Assembly: GCA_029555925.1 (NCBI GenBank)
Contig: JAKPQU010000033.1
Location: 1 to 13,508 of the forward strand
Direction of reading: 5' to 3'
Length of the DNA stretch: 13,508 nt
Source of the DNA: Bacillota bacterium
Lineage (GTDB): Bacteria > Eremiobacterota > SpSt-956 > JAKJGF01
In this document: piece after piece, positions 1-6,714 of the stretch
Position numbering within the stretch: the first letter of the stretch is position 1
Layout: each line of letters opens with the position of its first letter
Program-made: the position numbers and the translations under genes
The notes under the pieces: generated by a model
Databases searched by the model: none
The model's input: the letters and a program-made list of their open reading frames with translations, nothing else
What the model was told of the DNA's origin: nothing

Positions 1-2
1 AT

Positions 3-179
3 GATTACCGGAAAGAGTGTTTCCATAAGTTCTCTCCTTTTTTAAATAAGGATTTGTCTTTTGAGAATTTATATAACTCTTTCTTTTATTTTATCAAGAC
101 CCTTTTGCAGATTTTTTTAAAAATCTGCGAAAGTATAGTAAGATTGAAAAAAAAGTTTATAAAGAATGTAAGAAAGTAA
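3..179 (+). pseudogene. Upstream reading frame of the GT61-like gene, 5' partial, ending at TAA after an A8 run
   Basis: An open frame with no stop runs from base 3 to the TAA at 177-179 and gives about 58 residues, including NSFFYFIKTLLQIF. It is open at the window edge and has no start codon of its own. The next frame (phase of 185) is also open from base 77 and runs without a stop into the downstream protein, reading KKVILLNCMDYLYGHVLL across the annotated start. The natural joining point is the A8 run at 147-154. There the upper frame reads aaa aaa aag, which has the form of the A-AAA-AAG slippery heptamer, and a -1 step leads into the lower frame. I see one gene split in two. The cause could be a one-base indel, a sequencing error or programmed frameshifting, and the sequence alone does not decide. 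Confidence 0.55.
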
Positions 180-184
180 TATTA

Positions 185-1171
185 TTGAATTGTATGGATT
201 ATTTATATGGTCATGTATTATTAAAACTTTTCAATGCAGATTATTATCTAAAAAATTTTGAAGACCTTGGAGTAATAATTATTATTCCAAAAAGCTTTGA
301 ATGGCTTATACCTGAAGGTGTATCTGAGGTATGGTTAATAGATATAAAATTAAGTCAAGCTCAAAACTGGTTTGTAAAATTTGATGAATTTGTTCACTCA
401 GAACTTAAAAGATTTGATGTTATCTATTTGAGTCTTGCTTTTTCACATCCTGATTTTTCAGAATTAGATATCTCACGTTTTTGTAAAGTAAATAGATTTG
501 ATATGTCGCAATTTTTAAAAAAACCTGTTAGTATTACCTTTATTACCAGAGAAGATAGGTTATGGGTTAATAAAGCCTTTTCTTTTTTTGTCACAAGAAA
601 TCGTTTTAGAACCTTACCAAAATTATTTAGAATGCCGTTTATTTATCATCAAAATAAATTGGTTTGTAAAACTTTTCGTTTAATAAAAAAAATGTTGCCT
701 GATGTCAATTTTAATGTTGTAGGTCTGGGAAAAACAGGAATATTAGACAGTTTTATTAATGACTATCGTAAAAATGATCTGAATCAGACTGTTGAGTTAG
801 AATGGTGTAATGTTTATGCTCAAAGCCAGATTATATTAGGAATTCATGGCTCCAATATGATTTTGCCTACAGCATTAGCAGGTAGTTTCATTGAAATACT
901 CCCTGAAAATAGACTTGGTAATATTATTCAGGATATAGGGTTCCCTGTTAAGAAGAGAGACCTTTTATATTCAGGTAGATTTGTAGATGAATATGCTACT
1001 CCGTATGAGGTGGCTCATATCGTTATATCTTTAATTAAGGCATATCCATATTTTTATTTAAACATGAATGACGTCTTTTTAGAGCATAATAGTTATAATG
1101 ATGTGACCAAATGGGAAACATCTCTTAATAATTTACTTTCTGATGTGTCTGCAATAGAAGATACCTGTTAA
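185..1171 (+). CDS. GT61-like glycosyltransferase, N-terminus probably displaced by a frameshift
   Basis: This is a 328-residue product if read from the TTG at 185. That start is doubtful: there is no good ribosome binding site, and the same frame is open back to base 77 with protein-like sequence. The C-terminal part carries GIHGSNMILPTALAG (about residues 219-233) followed by EILPENRLGNIIQD. This resembles the GxHGxxxxN block of GT61/DUF563-type transferases, which build surface glycans. Further up, FITREDRLW and NVVGLGKTG fit the same kind of protein. No membrane segment or signal peptide is obvious. It lies 56 bases before a GT2 gene on the same strand, so the two are probably one transcription unit. 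Base composition is very AT-rich, unlike the gmd-fcl block. The family call is moderate, and donor and acceptor are unknown. Confidence 0.6.
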   Translation: MNCMDYLYGHVLLKLFNADYYLKNFEDLGVIIIIPKSFEWLIPEGVSEVWLIDIKLSQAQNWFVKFDEFVHSELKRFDVIYLSLAFSHPDFSELDISRFCKVNRFDMSQFLKKPVSITFITREDRLWVNKAFSFFVTRNRFRTLPKLFRMPFIYHQNKLVCKTFRLIKKMLPDVNFNVVGLGKTGILDSFINDYRKNDLNQTVELEWCNVYAQSQIILGIHGSNMILPTALAGSFIEILPENRLGNIIQDIGFPVKKRDLLYSGRFVDEYATPYEVAHIVISLIKAYPYFYLNMNDVFLEHNSYNDVTKWETSLNNLLSDVSAIEDTC

Positions 1172-1227
1172 TAAAATTATGTTAGTAGAAATTATAGTGA
1201 ATTAAAAAAGAAAATGGAGTAATTTAA

Positions 1228-2184
1228 GTGAATAATCAAGTAATAAAAGTCCCAATTCTTTTTATAATTTTTAATCGTCCTGACACAACACAAAAGGTAT
1301 TTAATGAAATAAAAAAAGTAAAACCAGCAAAACTTTATATCTCTGCAGATGGACCAAGAGAAAATATCCTGGAAGATCTCGAAAAATGTCAGGTTACGAG
1401 GAACATTATTAAACAGATAGACTGGAACTGTGAAGTTAATATTCTTTTTCAGGAAAAAAATTTGGGTTGTAAATATGGGCCTGTAGCAGGTATAAACTGG
1501 CTTTTTCAACATGAAGAAGAAGGTATTATTTTAGAAGATGATTGCCTTCCAGAACAGTCTTTTTTCTTCTTCTGTCAGGAATTATTAAAATATTATAAAT
1601 ACGATAACAGAATTATGCACATCAGCGGTAATAATTTCGGCTGGAATAAAAAGTATTCAAATGAAAGCTATTTTTTTTCTAAATACTCTCTTTCATGGGG
1701 ATGGGCTACATGGAAACGTGCCTGGAACAATTATGATATTGATATGAAAACATTTCCTGCTTTTAAAAAACAAAATCAGATAAAAAATATATTTTCTAGC
1801 AGATTTGAACAAAATTACTGGATAAAGCTTTTACAAAAAGTATATGATGGTAAAATTTATAAAGCATGGGACTATCAATGGACTTATACTGTCTGGACGC
1901 AGAATGGCCTTGCCGCTCTTCCATATGTTAATCTTGTATCGAATATCGGATTTGGCGAAGGAGCAACTCATACAGCTAAGATAGATAACAGAGTAGCTTT
2001 TATTCCTGTCTGTGCGATGAATGAAATAATTCATCCAGATTTTATTCTGCAAAATACAGACGCAGATAAATATACATTCAAAAATAATTATGGCGGTAGA
2101 TTAAGTTCTATTATACAAAGTGAGCTATCAGATTTAATCCCCGATAATATAAAAAACTCTATAAAAGCCTCAAGTAAAAGATAA
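1228..2184 (+). CDS. Glycosyltransferase family 2-like protein
   Basis: The 318-residue protein has a GT-A-type N-terminus. VPILFIIFNRPDTT (residues 8-21) is the first beta strand and nucleotide-sugar entry, and LEDDCLP (102-108) supplies the metal-binding acidic cluster. SLSWGWATWKRAW (154-166) is a block seen in the GT2-like nucleotide-diphospho-sugar transferases of polysaccharide loci. It should transfer a sugar from an NDP or GDP donor on the cytoplasmic face, but the specific sugar cannot be read from sequence. GTG at 1228 is chosen as start because a GGAG lies about 10 bases upstream and VPILF follows directly. It follows the GT61-like gene by 56 bases with no visible terminator. It ends only 8 bases from the stop of the convergent GT2 gene, so there is no room for a conventional terminator between them. 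Confidence 0.8.
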   Translation: MNNQVIKVPILFIIFNRPDTTQKVFNEIKKVKPAKLYISADGPRENILEDLEKCQVTRNIIKQIDWNCEVNILFQEKNLGCKYGPVAGINWLFQHEEEGIILEDDCLPEQSFFFFCQELLKYYKYDNRIMHISGNNFGWNKKYSNESYFFSKYSLSWGWATWKRAWNNYDIDMKTFPAFKKQNQIKNIFSSRFEQNYWIKLLQKVYDGKIYKAWDYQWTYTVWTQNGLAALPYVNLVSNIGFGEGATHTAKIDNRVAFIPVCAMNEIIHPDFILQNTDADKYTFKNNYGGRLSSIIQSELSDLIPDNIKNSIKASSKR

Positions 2185-2192
2185 TACGAACT

Positions 2193-2990
2193 TTATATAT
2201 TAAAAAGGTAATTTACAATTTTTTTAAAGATTGCTATGTTACCCAGTTTCCTTGCTACCCTTAAGGCAGGAGATCTTTTTATTTTATGGTAATCATCTAA
2301 AAGTTCTAATAGTCCGGGAGAAAAATTATTTTCCTGGGCTTTACGTCTTTCTATAAGACTTAATTGAGAGTTTGCATGTGTGCGCATCGGCGAGTCTAAA
2401 ATACTGAATACACTTATAGCATGAGGTATATAGAATGTTGATATATTGTGTTTTACTATTAATCTTATTTGTAGTTCATAATCAGCAGACAATCTGTAGC
2501 TTTCATCATATAAGCCGTATTTAATAAATAGTTCTTTTTTTATAAATTGACTTTGATGACATATACCGCCGTTATAAAGATAATAAAAAGATATTTTATC
2601 AGGTTCTTTTTTTAACTCTAATTTTCCATTTCCATAGTCATAGAAAACGTCTCCATATATGATATCCGCTTCAGGCTTCTGGTAAAATATATGTTCTAAA
2701 ACTCTGTCATTATATAAATAATCATCAGAATTTAGAAAAAGACAGTATTCACCGCTTGCCTGTTTGACGCCTTTATTCATTGCTTCATATATGCCGCTGT
2801 CTGGCTCGCTTATAAAACAGCCTGTTTTATCTATATATTTATTGATTATATTCACTGTATTATCAGAAGATTTTCCGTCTATGATTATATATTCAATATC
2901 CTTATATGTCTGGGATATTACGCTTTTTATAGTTCGTTCAATAGTATTCTCAGCATTTTTACAAACAGTTATAATCGATACTTTACTCAT
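2193..2990 (-). CDS. Glycosyltransferase family 2 (WcaA-like)
   Basis: The 265-residue protein begins MSKVSIITVCKNAENTIERT, a classic GT2 start. DGKSSDNT (38-45) follows, then EPDSGIYEAMNKG (62-74), and NSDD (87-90) is the metal-binding DxD-like site. GGICHQSQF and the SADYELQIRL segment match the acceptor-side motifs of polysaccharide GT2 enzymes. It probably adds one sugar to the lipid-linked repeat in the cytoplasm. AAGGTG lies upstream of the ATG. The start overlaps the end of the ancestral GT4 frame: ATGAGTAA holds this ATG and the lost GT4 stop. The pair was therefore translationally coupled before the GT4 gene acquired its premature TGA, and loss of coupling may lower its expression. 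It is the last gene of a minus-strand unit read from the promoter near 4313-4341. Confidence 0.87.
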   Translation of the reverse strand: MSKVSIITVCKNAENTIERTIKSVISQTYKDIEYIIIDGKSSDNTVNIINKYIDKTGCFISEPDSGIYEAMNKGVKQASGEYCLFLNSDDYLYNDRVLEHIFYQKPEADIIYGDVFYDYGNGKLELKKEPDKISFYYLYNGGICHQSQFIKKELFIKYGLYDESYRLSADYELQIRLIVKHNISTFYIPHAISVFSILDSPMRTHANSQLSLIERRKAQENNFSPGLLELLDDYHKIKRSPALRVARKLGNIAIFKKIVNYLFNI

Positions 2991-3048
2991 TTTTTAGCAC
3001 CTTTTTATATAAGTTCAAATATTTATTTGCCGTAAATTTAATATCAAA
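2983..3048 (-). pseudogene. Detached C-terminal tail of the GT4 gene
   Basis: Directly after the TGA at 3049-3051 the same frame continues for 21 sense codons reading FDIKFTANKYLNLYKKVLKNE, then TAA at 2983-2985. A tail of this type (helix with YLxLYxxVL) is what normally ends GT4 proteins. The TAA overlaps the ATG of the following GT2 gene. A single base change (for example TGG to TGA) would explain the break. The same codon acts as a true stop in other genes of the window, so recoding is not favoured. Confidence 0.6.
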
Positions 3049-4230
3049 TCATTCCACTGCCTTCTGTCTGGCTTTATTCAATAAATCTGTATAAGGTGTT
3101 TCATCATTTAAAATCCATTCCATACCACTGGCAAGGTCATTAATATCATAAGGCTTTGCCAGATAGCCGTTTACCATGTGTACCACCATATCAGGTATAC
3201 CTCCTACATTAAACGCCACAACCGGACGTCCGCAGGATAAAGCCTCCAGTGTTACCAGCGACTGACTTTCCGACATAGACGGAACAACTACTGCATCGGA
3301 AGCCGAATATAGAATTGAAAGACTTATATCATCATAAAGCCTCCCTAAATATGTTACAGGAAAAGGATAATCTACCGGTTCTTTTGTGCCTGATGCACCG
3401 AATACCAGAAGTTCTATATCCTGTAATTTTTTCGATAATATCTTCAGTGCAGGTATAAGATAGTGGAAGCCTTTGTTTTTATCAGATGTTGCAGATAAAG
3501 CTCCAAAAAGAAGGTATTTTTTATTTTTATCTAAATTTAAAATAGTTCTTGCAGTATATTTATCCAGAGGTTTAAATATGTTCGTGTCCACACCTGAAGG
3601 GATAATTTCAACAGGGAAATCTTTCATCAGAGAGCTTTCTTTTACACAGTCAGCCATCCATCTACTGGGTGTAACCACAGTCATTTTAGTAAGTAATTTC
3701 TTATAGACTTTTGCTTTTCTATTATAAACCCATCTGCTTAAATCATAGTAGAAGGTGCTGTTAAGTTCGGGACAGGCATTACATATATGTTTGTATTTAT
3801 TACAGTTATAAGTTATATGACAGCCGCCGGTGAAAGGCCATGAGTCATGAAGTGTCCATACTATTGGTGTTTTTATGTGTTCCAGTGAGGTTACAGGTAT
3901 AAAACCTTTGCATATCCAGTGGATATGTACTATATCAGGTTTTAGTATTTTAATTTTATTAATAACATTACCTGGCAGCCAGGAAACATTCCATGTTTCA
4001 CTGTGGGAAGGATATAGTAATAAAGGCAGTTTATCTATATGAGGTCTTATCAAGTTTATAGTTTTTTCTATTTTATTTTTTTGTCCTGTTACATATAGAT
4101 TATCACTCTGTTTGAGCTGGACGAGCATGTTAGAATTTATATTAATATCTCTTAATGATTTGTGGAGATTATAAGCAGCCCTGGCCGCACCTCCTTCAAG
4201 GTCGCTGGTGTTTAACATAAGTATGTTCAT
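3049..4230 (-). CDS. Glycosyltransferase family 4, C-terminus cut by in-frame TGA
   Basis: From the ATG at 4230 the product has 393 residues. MNILMLNTSDLEGGAARAAY is a typical GT4 N-terminus. HDSWPFTGGCH (128-138) and the Cys-containing stretch to about 153 match the WcaC-type subgroup. IPSGVD (210-215) begins the C-terminal Rossmann domain, and E321-x7-E329 (ESQSLVTLE) is the retaining EX7E nucleotide-binding motif, followed by GGIPDMV. The frame is open 42 codons further upstream, but that stretch is low-complexity and contains a good promoter, so the inner ATG is preferred. The reading stops at TGA (3049-3051), yet 21 more in-frame sense codons follow and end in TAA overlapping the next gene. 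The domain core is complete, so the shortened enzyme might still work. Donor sugar unknown. Confidence 0.82.
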   Translation of the reverse strand: MNILMLNTSDLEGGAARAAYNLHKSLRDININSNMLVQLKQSDNLYVTGQKNKIEKTINLIRPHIDKLPLLLYPSHSETWNVSWLPGNVINKIKILKPDIVHIHWICKGFIPVTSLEHIKTPIVWTLHDSWPFTGGCHITYNCNKYKHICNACPELNSTFYYDLSRWVYNRKAKVYKKLLTKMTVVTPSRWMADCVKESSLMKDFPVEIIPSGVDTNIFKPLDKYTARTILNLDKNKKYLLFGALSATSDKNKGFHYLIPALKILSKKLQDIELLVFGASGTKEPVDYPFPVTYLGRLYDDISLSILYSASDAVVVPSMSESQSLVTLEALSCGRPVVAFNVGGIPDMVVHMVNGYLAKPYDINDLASGMEWILNDETPYTDLLNKARQKAVE

Positions 4231-4312
4231 ATATTTATAAAGTATCTCTATTATTATTGTTTTTTTCGTTAAATTATAGTAATATATTTCGATATCATAT
4301 ACTAGAATCCTG

Positions 4313-4341
4313 TTTATATATATTTTATATTTAACGGTCAA
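4313..4341 (-). promoter_or_regulatory. Sigma70-type promoter for the GT4-GT2 unit
   Basis: On the minus strand TTGACC (4341-4336) and TATAAA (4318-4313) are separated by exactly 17 bases. The start of transcription would be near 4306, leaving about 75 untranslated bases before the ATG at 4230. Its position inside the longer open frame supports the inner ATG as the real start. It diverges from the TA promoter about 70 bases away. Confidence 0.55.
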
Positions 4342-4398
4342 TCCAGGATCCTTCATTCATTTGTTGAAGCTATAAAGATATTAATAAAATAGGTATTA

Positions 4399-4430
4399 AC
4401 ATAAAATTATGTATTGACATAAAACTATGT
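4399..4430. promoter_or_regulatory. Two tandem palindromic operators of the RHH/RelE module
   Basis: Two related 14-base palindromes lie 18 bases apart (start to start): ACATAAAATTATGT at 4399-4412 and ACATAAAACTATGT at 4417-4430. The half sites are ACATA and TATGT. The second covers part of the -35 box and most of the spacer of the TA promoter, as expected for autorepression. RHH antitoxins bind such short inverted repeats as dimers, often at two adjacent sites. The match to the protein is inferred from position. Confidence 0.6.
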
Positions 4431-4442
4431 ATAAATTATGAT
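4414..4442 (+). promoter_or_regulatory. Strong sigma70-type promoter of the RHH/RelE module
   Basis: A perfect TTGACA (4414-4419), a 17-base spacer and TATGAT (4437-4442) lie just ahead of the antitoxin gene. An optimal AGGAGGTGA ribosome binding site lies at about 4450-4458. It is among the best promoters in the window and is overlapped by the palindromic operators. Confidence 0.75.
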
Positions 4443-4464
4443 ATTCATCAGGAGGTGAATTAAG

Positions 4465-4761
4465 ATGCCAAAAACAAAAGATGTTAACATGGATTTTTTA
4501 AATCTTAAAGTATCTAAAGATTTTAAGTATTTACTTAAAGAACAGGCTGCGAGGGAAAAAACCACTATGCAGAATATGGTTTTAAGAGTTTTACAGGACT
4601 ATTGCAGGGTTAAATCTTTAAAAGATACCTTTGAAAATGCACGTTATGAGGATGAAGAATTATCACAGGAAGAATTAAAAGGAATCGAAGAAGCTAATAA
4701 AGATATAACAGAAGGTAGAACCCTGTCTTTAGAGCAGTATATTGAGGGAAAAAGAATATGA
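4465..4761 (+). CDS. Ribbon-helix-helix antitoxin
   Basis: The 98-residue protein has an N-terminal ribbon-helix-helix pattern. A short beta strand, MDFLNLKVS (residues 9-17), leads into helix DFKYLLKEQAAREKTT, a turn, and helix MQNMVLRVLQDYC (about 36-48). This fold dimerises and uses the paired strands to bind DNA. The acidic C-terminal half, rich in Glu, is the part that in this class usually wraps the toxin. It has a strong ribosome binding site, a strong promoter, and two palindromes that are likely its operators. Its last bases overlap the toxin start (ATGA), the usual coupling in TA operons. The precise antitoxin family is not certain. The fold and context are clear. Confidence 0.8.
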   Translation: MPKTKDVNMDFLNLKVSKDFKYLLKEQAAREKTTMQNMVLRVLQDYCRVKSLKDTFENARYEDEELSQEELKGIEEANKDITEGRTLSLEQYIEGKRI

Positions 4762-5003
4762 AATTAGAATTAACCAGGGTAGCTATAAAAGACCTTGACC
4801 GGTTAGAGCAGAAAACAAGAGATAAAGTTAAGGAAGAATTATATAAATTACGTGATAATAAAGCCAAATTTAAGAAGATAAAAGGACAGGAACAAACCGG
4901 GAGGTTAAGAGTAGGCGAATACAGGGTTATATTTGAAATTTCAGGAGAAACTATATATATAAAGACAGTAAAGCATAGAAGAGAGGTTTATAGGAACCTG
5001 TAA
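4758..5003 (+). CDS. RelE/ParE-family toxin
   Basis: The 81-residue basic protein starts MKLELTRVAIKDLDRLEQKT and carries GRLRVGEYRVIFEI (about 48-61) and ends KTVKHRREVYRNL. This is the standard layout of the RelE/ParE superfamily: two helices, a four-stranded sheet with the RVGxYRVIF strand, and a C-terminal H-R-x-x-V-Y-R element. RelE members cut mRNA in the ribosome and ParE members poison gyrase. The C-terminal HRREVYR favours a RelE-like activity, but this is not proven. The start overlaps the antitoxin stop by four bases. Length is normal and nothing is missing, so the module looks intact. Confidence 0.85.
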   Translation: MKLELTRVAIKDLDRLEQKTRDKVKEELYKLRDNKAKFKKIKGQEQTGRLRVGEYRVIFEISGETIYIKTVKHRREVYRNL

Positions 5004-5030
5004 TAATACACATCAGAACGGAGGTAAATT

Positions 5031-5150
5031 GTGGATATCATATTTTTTAACCCGAAATATGAAAAGAGATTTATAAGTTATTTTAGCAGGGCTCATGTCC
5101 ACAAATCAGACCTGGAACGGAAAGCCCTGTTTTATATACCTTTTAAGTAA
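5031..5150 (+). pseudogene. Short ORF, probably the N-terminal remnant of a small hypothetical gene
   Basis: A GTG start at 5031 follows a good ribosome binding site (CGGAGG at 5020-5025) and opens a 39-codon frame reading VDIIFFNPKYEKRFISYFSR and then AHVHKSDLERKALFYIPFK. It begins like a small soluble hypothetical protein (the DLERKALFYI stretch recalls the DUF6075 type, from memory) but stops where such proteins would continue. It lies 27 bases after the toxin on the same strand and was probably part of that operon. It could be a genuine microprotein, but a truncated gene seems more likely. Confidence 0.4.
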
Positions 5151-5164
5151 AATATCGTTTTGTA

Positions 5165-5173
5165 TGATATAAT
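5165..5173 (+). promoter_or_regulatory. Extended -10 promoter for the DUF5615/DUF433 pair
   Basis: TGATATAAT at 5165-5173 is a perfect TATAAT with the TG-n extension. No good -35 box lies at the correct distance, which extended -10 promoters tolerate. Transcription would begin near 5180, about 60 bases before the ATG at 5242. Confidence 0.5.
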
Positions 5174-5241
5174 AAAATAAATCAGGGATGATAGAAGCTG
5201 AAAGAAAGTGTATTGTATTCTTCTGAAGGAACTTTATAAAT

Positions 5242-5589
5242 ATGAAATTTATCGCAGATGTAAATGTTGAGAAAAATATAGTTGATGAATTGAGAAACAT
5301 GTCGTACGATGTAATGTGGATAGTAGAATTAAACCCGTACCTTGAAGATACGGAAATTTTAAAGATAGCCTATAGAGAGAATAGAATTCTGATAACAAAT
5401 GATAAAGATTTTGGAGAAATTGTATTCAGGCAGAAATTACTTTCTTCCGGCATATTACTTTTAAGGGTTAAAGATCAGAATGTAAAAGAAAAAATAAATC
5501 TTCTTCATAAAATTTTGATAGAGCCTGATAAGTTAAAGGGACATTTTGTCGTAGTTACAGAAAATAAAATAAGGTTTATCAATTTATAA
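5242..5589 (+). CDS. DUF5615 family PIN-like protein, probable toxin nuclease
   Basis: The 115-residue protein begins MKFIADVNVEKNIVDELRNM, the DUF5615 signature. It carries DTEILKIAYRENRILITNDKDFG (residues 36-58 in two steps) followed by ILLLRVKDQN. The spaced acidic residues D6, D36, D54 and D56 match the metal-binding site of PIN-like ribonucleases. In this family the protein is paired with a DUF433 protein and is predicted to be the toxic RNase of a type II system. A weak AAGGA ribosome binding site lies 11 bases before the ATG. The gene comes before its DUF433 partner. It has its own extended -10 promoter and lies 91 bases after the remnant ORF. Confidence 0.85.
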   Translation: MKFIADVNVEKNIVDELRNMSYDVMWIVELNPYLEDTEILKIAYRENRILITNDKDFGEIVFRQKLLSSGILLLRVKDQNVKEKINLLHKILIEPDKLKGHFVVVTENKIRFINL

Positions 5590-5605
5590 AAAGGGGGATT
5601 AATAA

Positions 5606-5839
5606 ATGAATGAAAATGATTTACTGTCTAAAATAGAAATAAATCCAAAGATTATGTTCGGTAAACCTGTTATAAAAGGAACAAGAATGCCTGTTGAACT
5701 GATCCTGGAAAAACTTGCTTATGGAGAATCAGCAGAGGACCTTATGAAAGAGTATCCTTTTTTAACTGTAGAAGATATTAAAGCCTCTCTTTTATATGCA
5801 TCCAGAGTTATTTCTATGGAAGAAATTATTTTTGTATAG
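5606..5839 (+). CDS. DUF433 family antitoxin-like protein
   Basis: The 77-residue protein holds the whole DUF433 motif: INPKIMFGKPVIKGTRMPVE (residues 11-30), then ILEKLAYGESAEDLMKEYP, and a final helix around VEDIKASLLYAS. DUF433 is a small winged-helix-like domain regularly found next to DUF5615 proteins and regarded as the antitoxin and probable DNA-binding regulator. A strong GGGGG-type ribosome binding site lies in the 16-base gap after the DUF5615 gene, so both are translated from one message. It ends only three bases from the stop of wzm on the opposite strand, so no terminator separates these convergent genes. Length and motif look intact. Confidence 0.85.
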   Translation: MNENDLLSKIEINPKIMFGKPVIKGTRMPVELILEKLAYGESAEDLMKEYPFLTVEDIKASLLYASRVISMEEIIFV

Positions 5840-5842
5840 AAA

Positions 5843-6697
5843 TTAAATCACATCTGCAAAAACTTTCTCAGTTTTCCGAAAATACCAGATTCCGCTCCAG
5901 AGGAGTATGAGAACAAGAGAAACGGAAACGATAAATCCTGGCCAGTAGATTTCCACGCCTCTTCCGAGAATGGCCCACCGGAAACCGTCTATTACACCTA
6001 CCATAGGGTTGATGGAATAAATGAGCCTCCATTTTTCCGGCACTATGGAACTGCTGAACCCTACCGGTGATATATAGAGTCCGAACTGAACAATAAATGG
6101 CACTATATAACGAAAATCTCTGTATTTTACATTGAAAGTGGCAATCCAGAGTCCCGCGCCCATGGCGGCGCCGAAGGCAAGGATTATGAACAGAGGAAGT
6201 GTGATTATCTTCCAGTCAGGAACAAATCTGTACCAGACCATTATGACAAGTAAAATGGCAAAAGATATAAGGAAATCAACAAAACTGACTATAACGGAAC
6301 TGGTAGGAATGACGAGTCTGGGAAAATAGACCTTTGATATGAGATTTGAATTGGTGATGAGGCTGTTACTTGCTTCAGACAGGGCATTTGAGAAAAACTG
6401 CCATGGAAGCATGGCAGCAAAAACCAGTATGGCATAGGGAACACCTTCAGACGGTAATTTTGCCAGTTTCCCGAAGATTACCGTAAAGACGATCATGGTA
6501 AGGAGCGGTCTTATAAGGCTCCATGCCACACCTATTGCAGTCTGTTTATATCTTACCAGAATATCTCTCCATGCAAGGAAATAAAATAATTCTCTGTACC
6601 TCCAGAGGTCTTTCCAGTATTCCTTTTCGGTACGTCCTGCTTCTATGACTATTGTAAATTCTGCTTTTTTCTTATCTTCTTCCAGTGCTGCAGTCAT
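5843..6697 (-). CDS. wzm: O-antigen/teichoic-acid-type ABC exporter permease (Wzm/TagG family)
   Basis: The 284-residue inner-membrane protein starts with a cytoplasmic amphipathic region containing YWKDLWRYRELFYFLAWRDI and VRYKQTAIGVAWSLIRP, the hallmark of ABC-2 polysaccharide permeases. About six membrane segments follow: near residues 57-78, 86-108, 131-152, 166-187, 199-217 and 256-275. LPWQFFSNALSEASNSL and SPVGFSSSIVP are typical of the Wzm/TagG group. Two copies form the channel that passes a lipid-linked glycan across the inner membrane, driven by an ATPase dimer (Wzt/TagH). That ATPase gene normally comes next, but here the gene is followed by two TA modules on the other strand. AAGGAGG precedes the ATG. 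It lies 112 bases after fcl, across a heptamer-repeat hairpin. Confidence 0.88.
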   Translation of the reverse strand: MTAALEEDKKKAEFTIVIEAGRTEKEYWKDLWRYRELFYFLAWRDILVRYKQTAIGVAWSLIRPLLTMIVFTVIFGKLAKLPSEGVPYAILVFAAMLPWQFFSNALSEASNSLITNSNLISKVYFPRLVIPTSSVIVSFVDFLISFAILLVIMVWYRFVPDWKIITLPLFIILAFGAAMGAGLWIATFNVKYRDFRYIVPFIVQFGLYISPVGFSSSIVPEKWRLIYSINPMVGVIDGFRWAILGRGVEIYWPGFIVSVSLVLILLWSGIWYFRKTEKVFADVI

Positions 6698-6714
6698 TGG
6701 TTCCTCCTTATAAA

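Noticed and set aside
1172..1227. Separate promoter or terminator between the GT61-like and GT2 genes
   Set aside because: I see no stem-loop with a T run and no convincing -35/-10 pair in these 56 bases.
3049..3051. TGA read as tryptophan or glycine (alternative genetic code)
   Set aside because: gmd, fcl, the ACP and the RHH antitoxin all end in TGA at sensible positions, two of them in tight gene overlaps, so TGA is a normal stop here.
4231..4356. Longer N-terminus for the GT4 gene from an ATG at 4356
   Set aside because: The extra 42 residues are low-complexity Ile/Tyr/Lys sequence before a perfect GT4 start, and a promoter lies within them.
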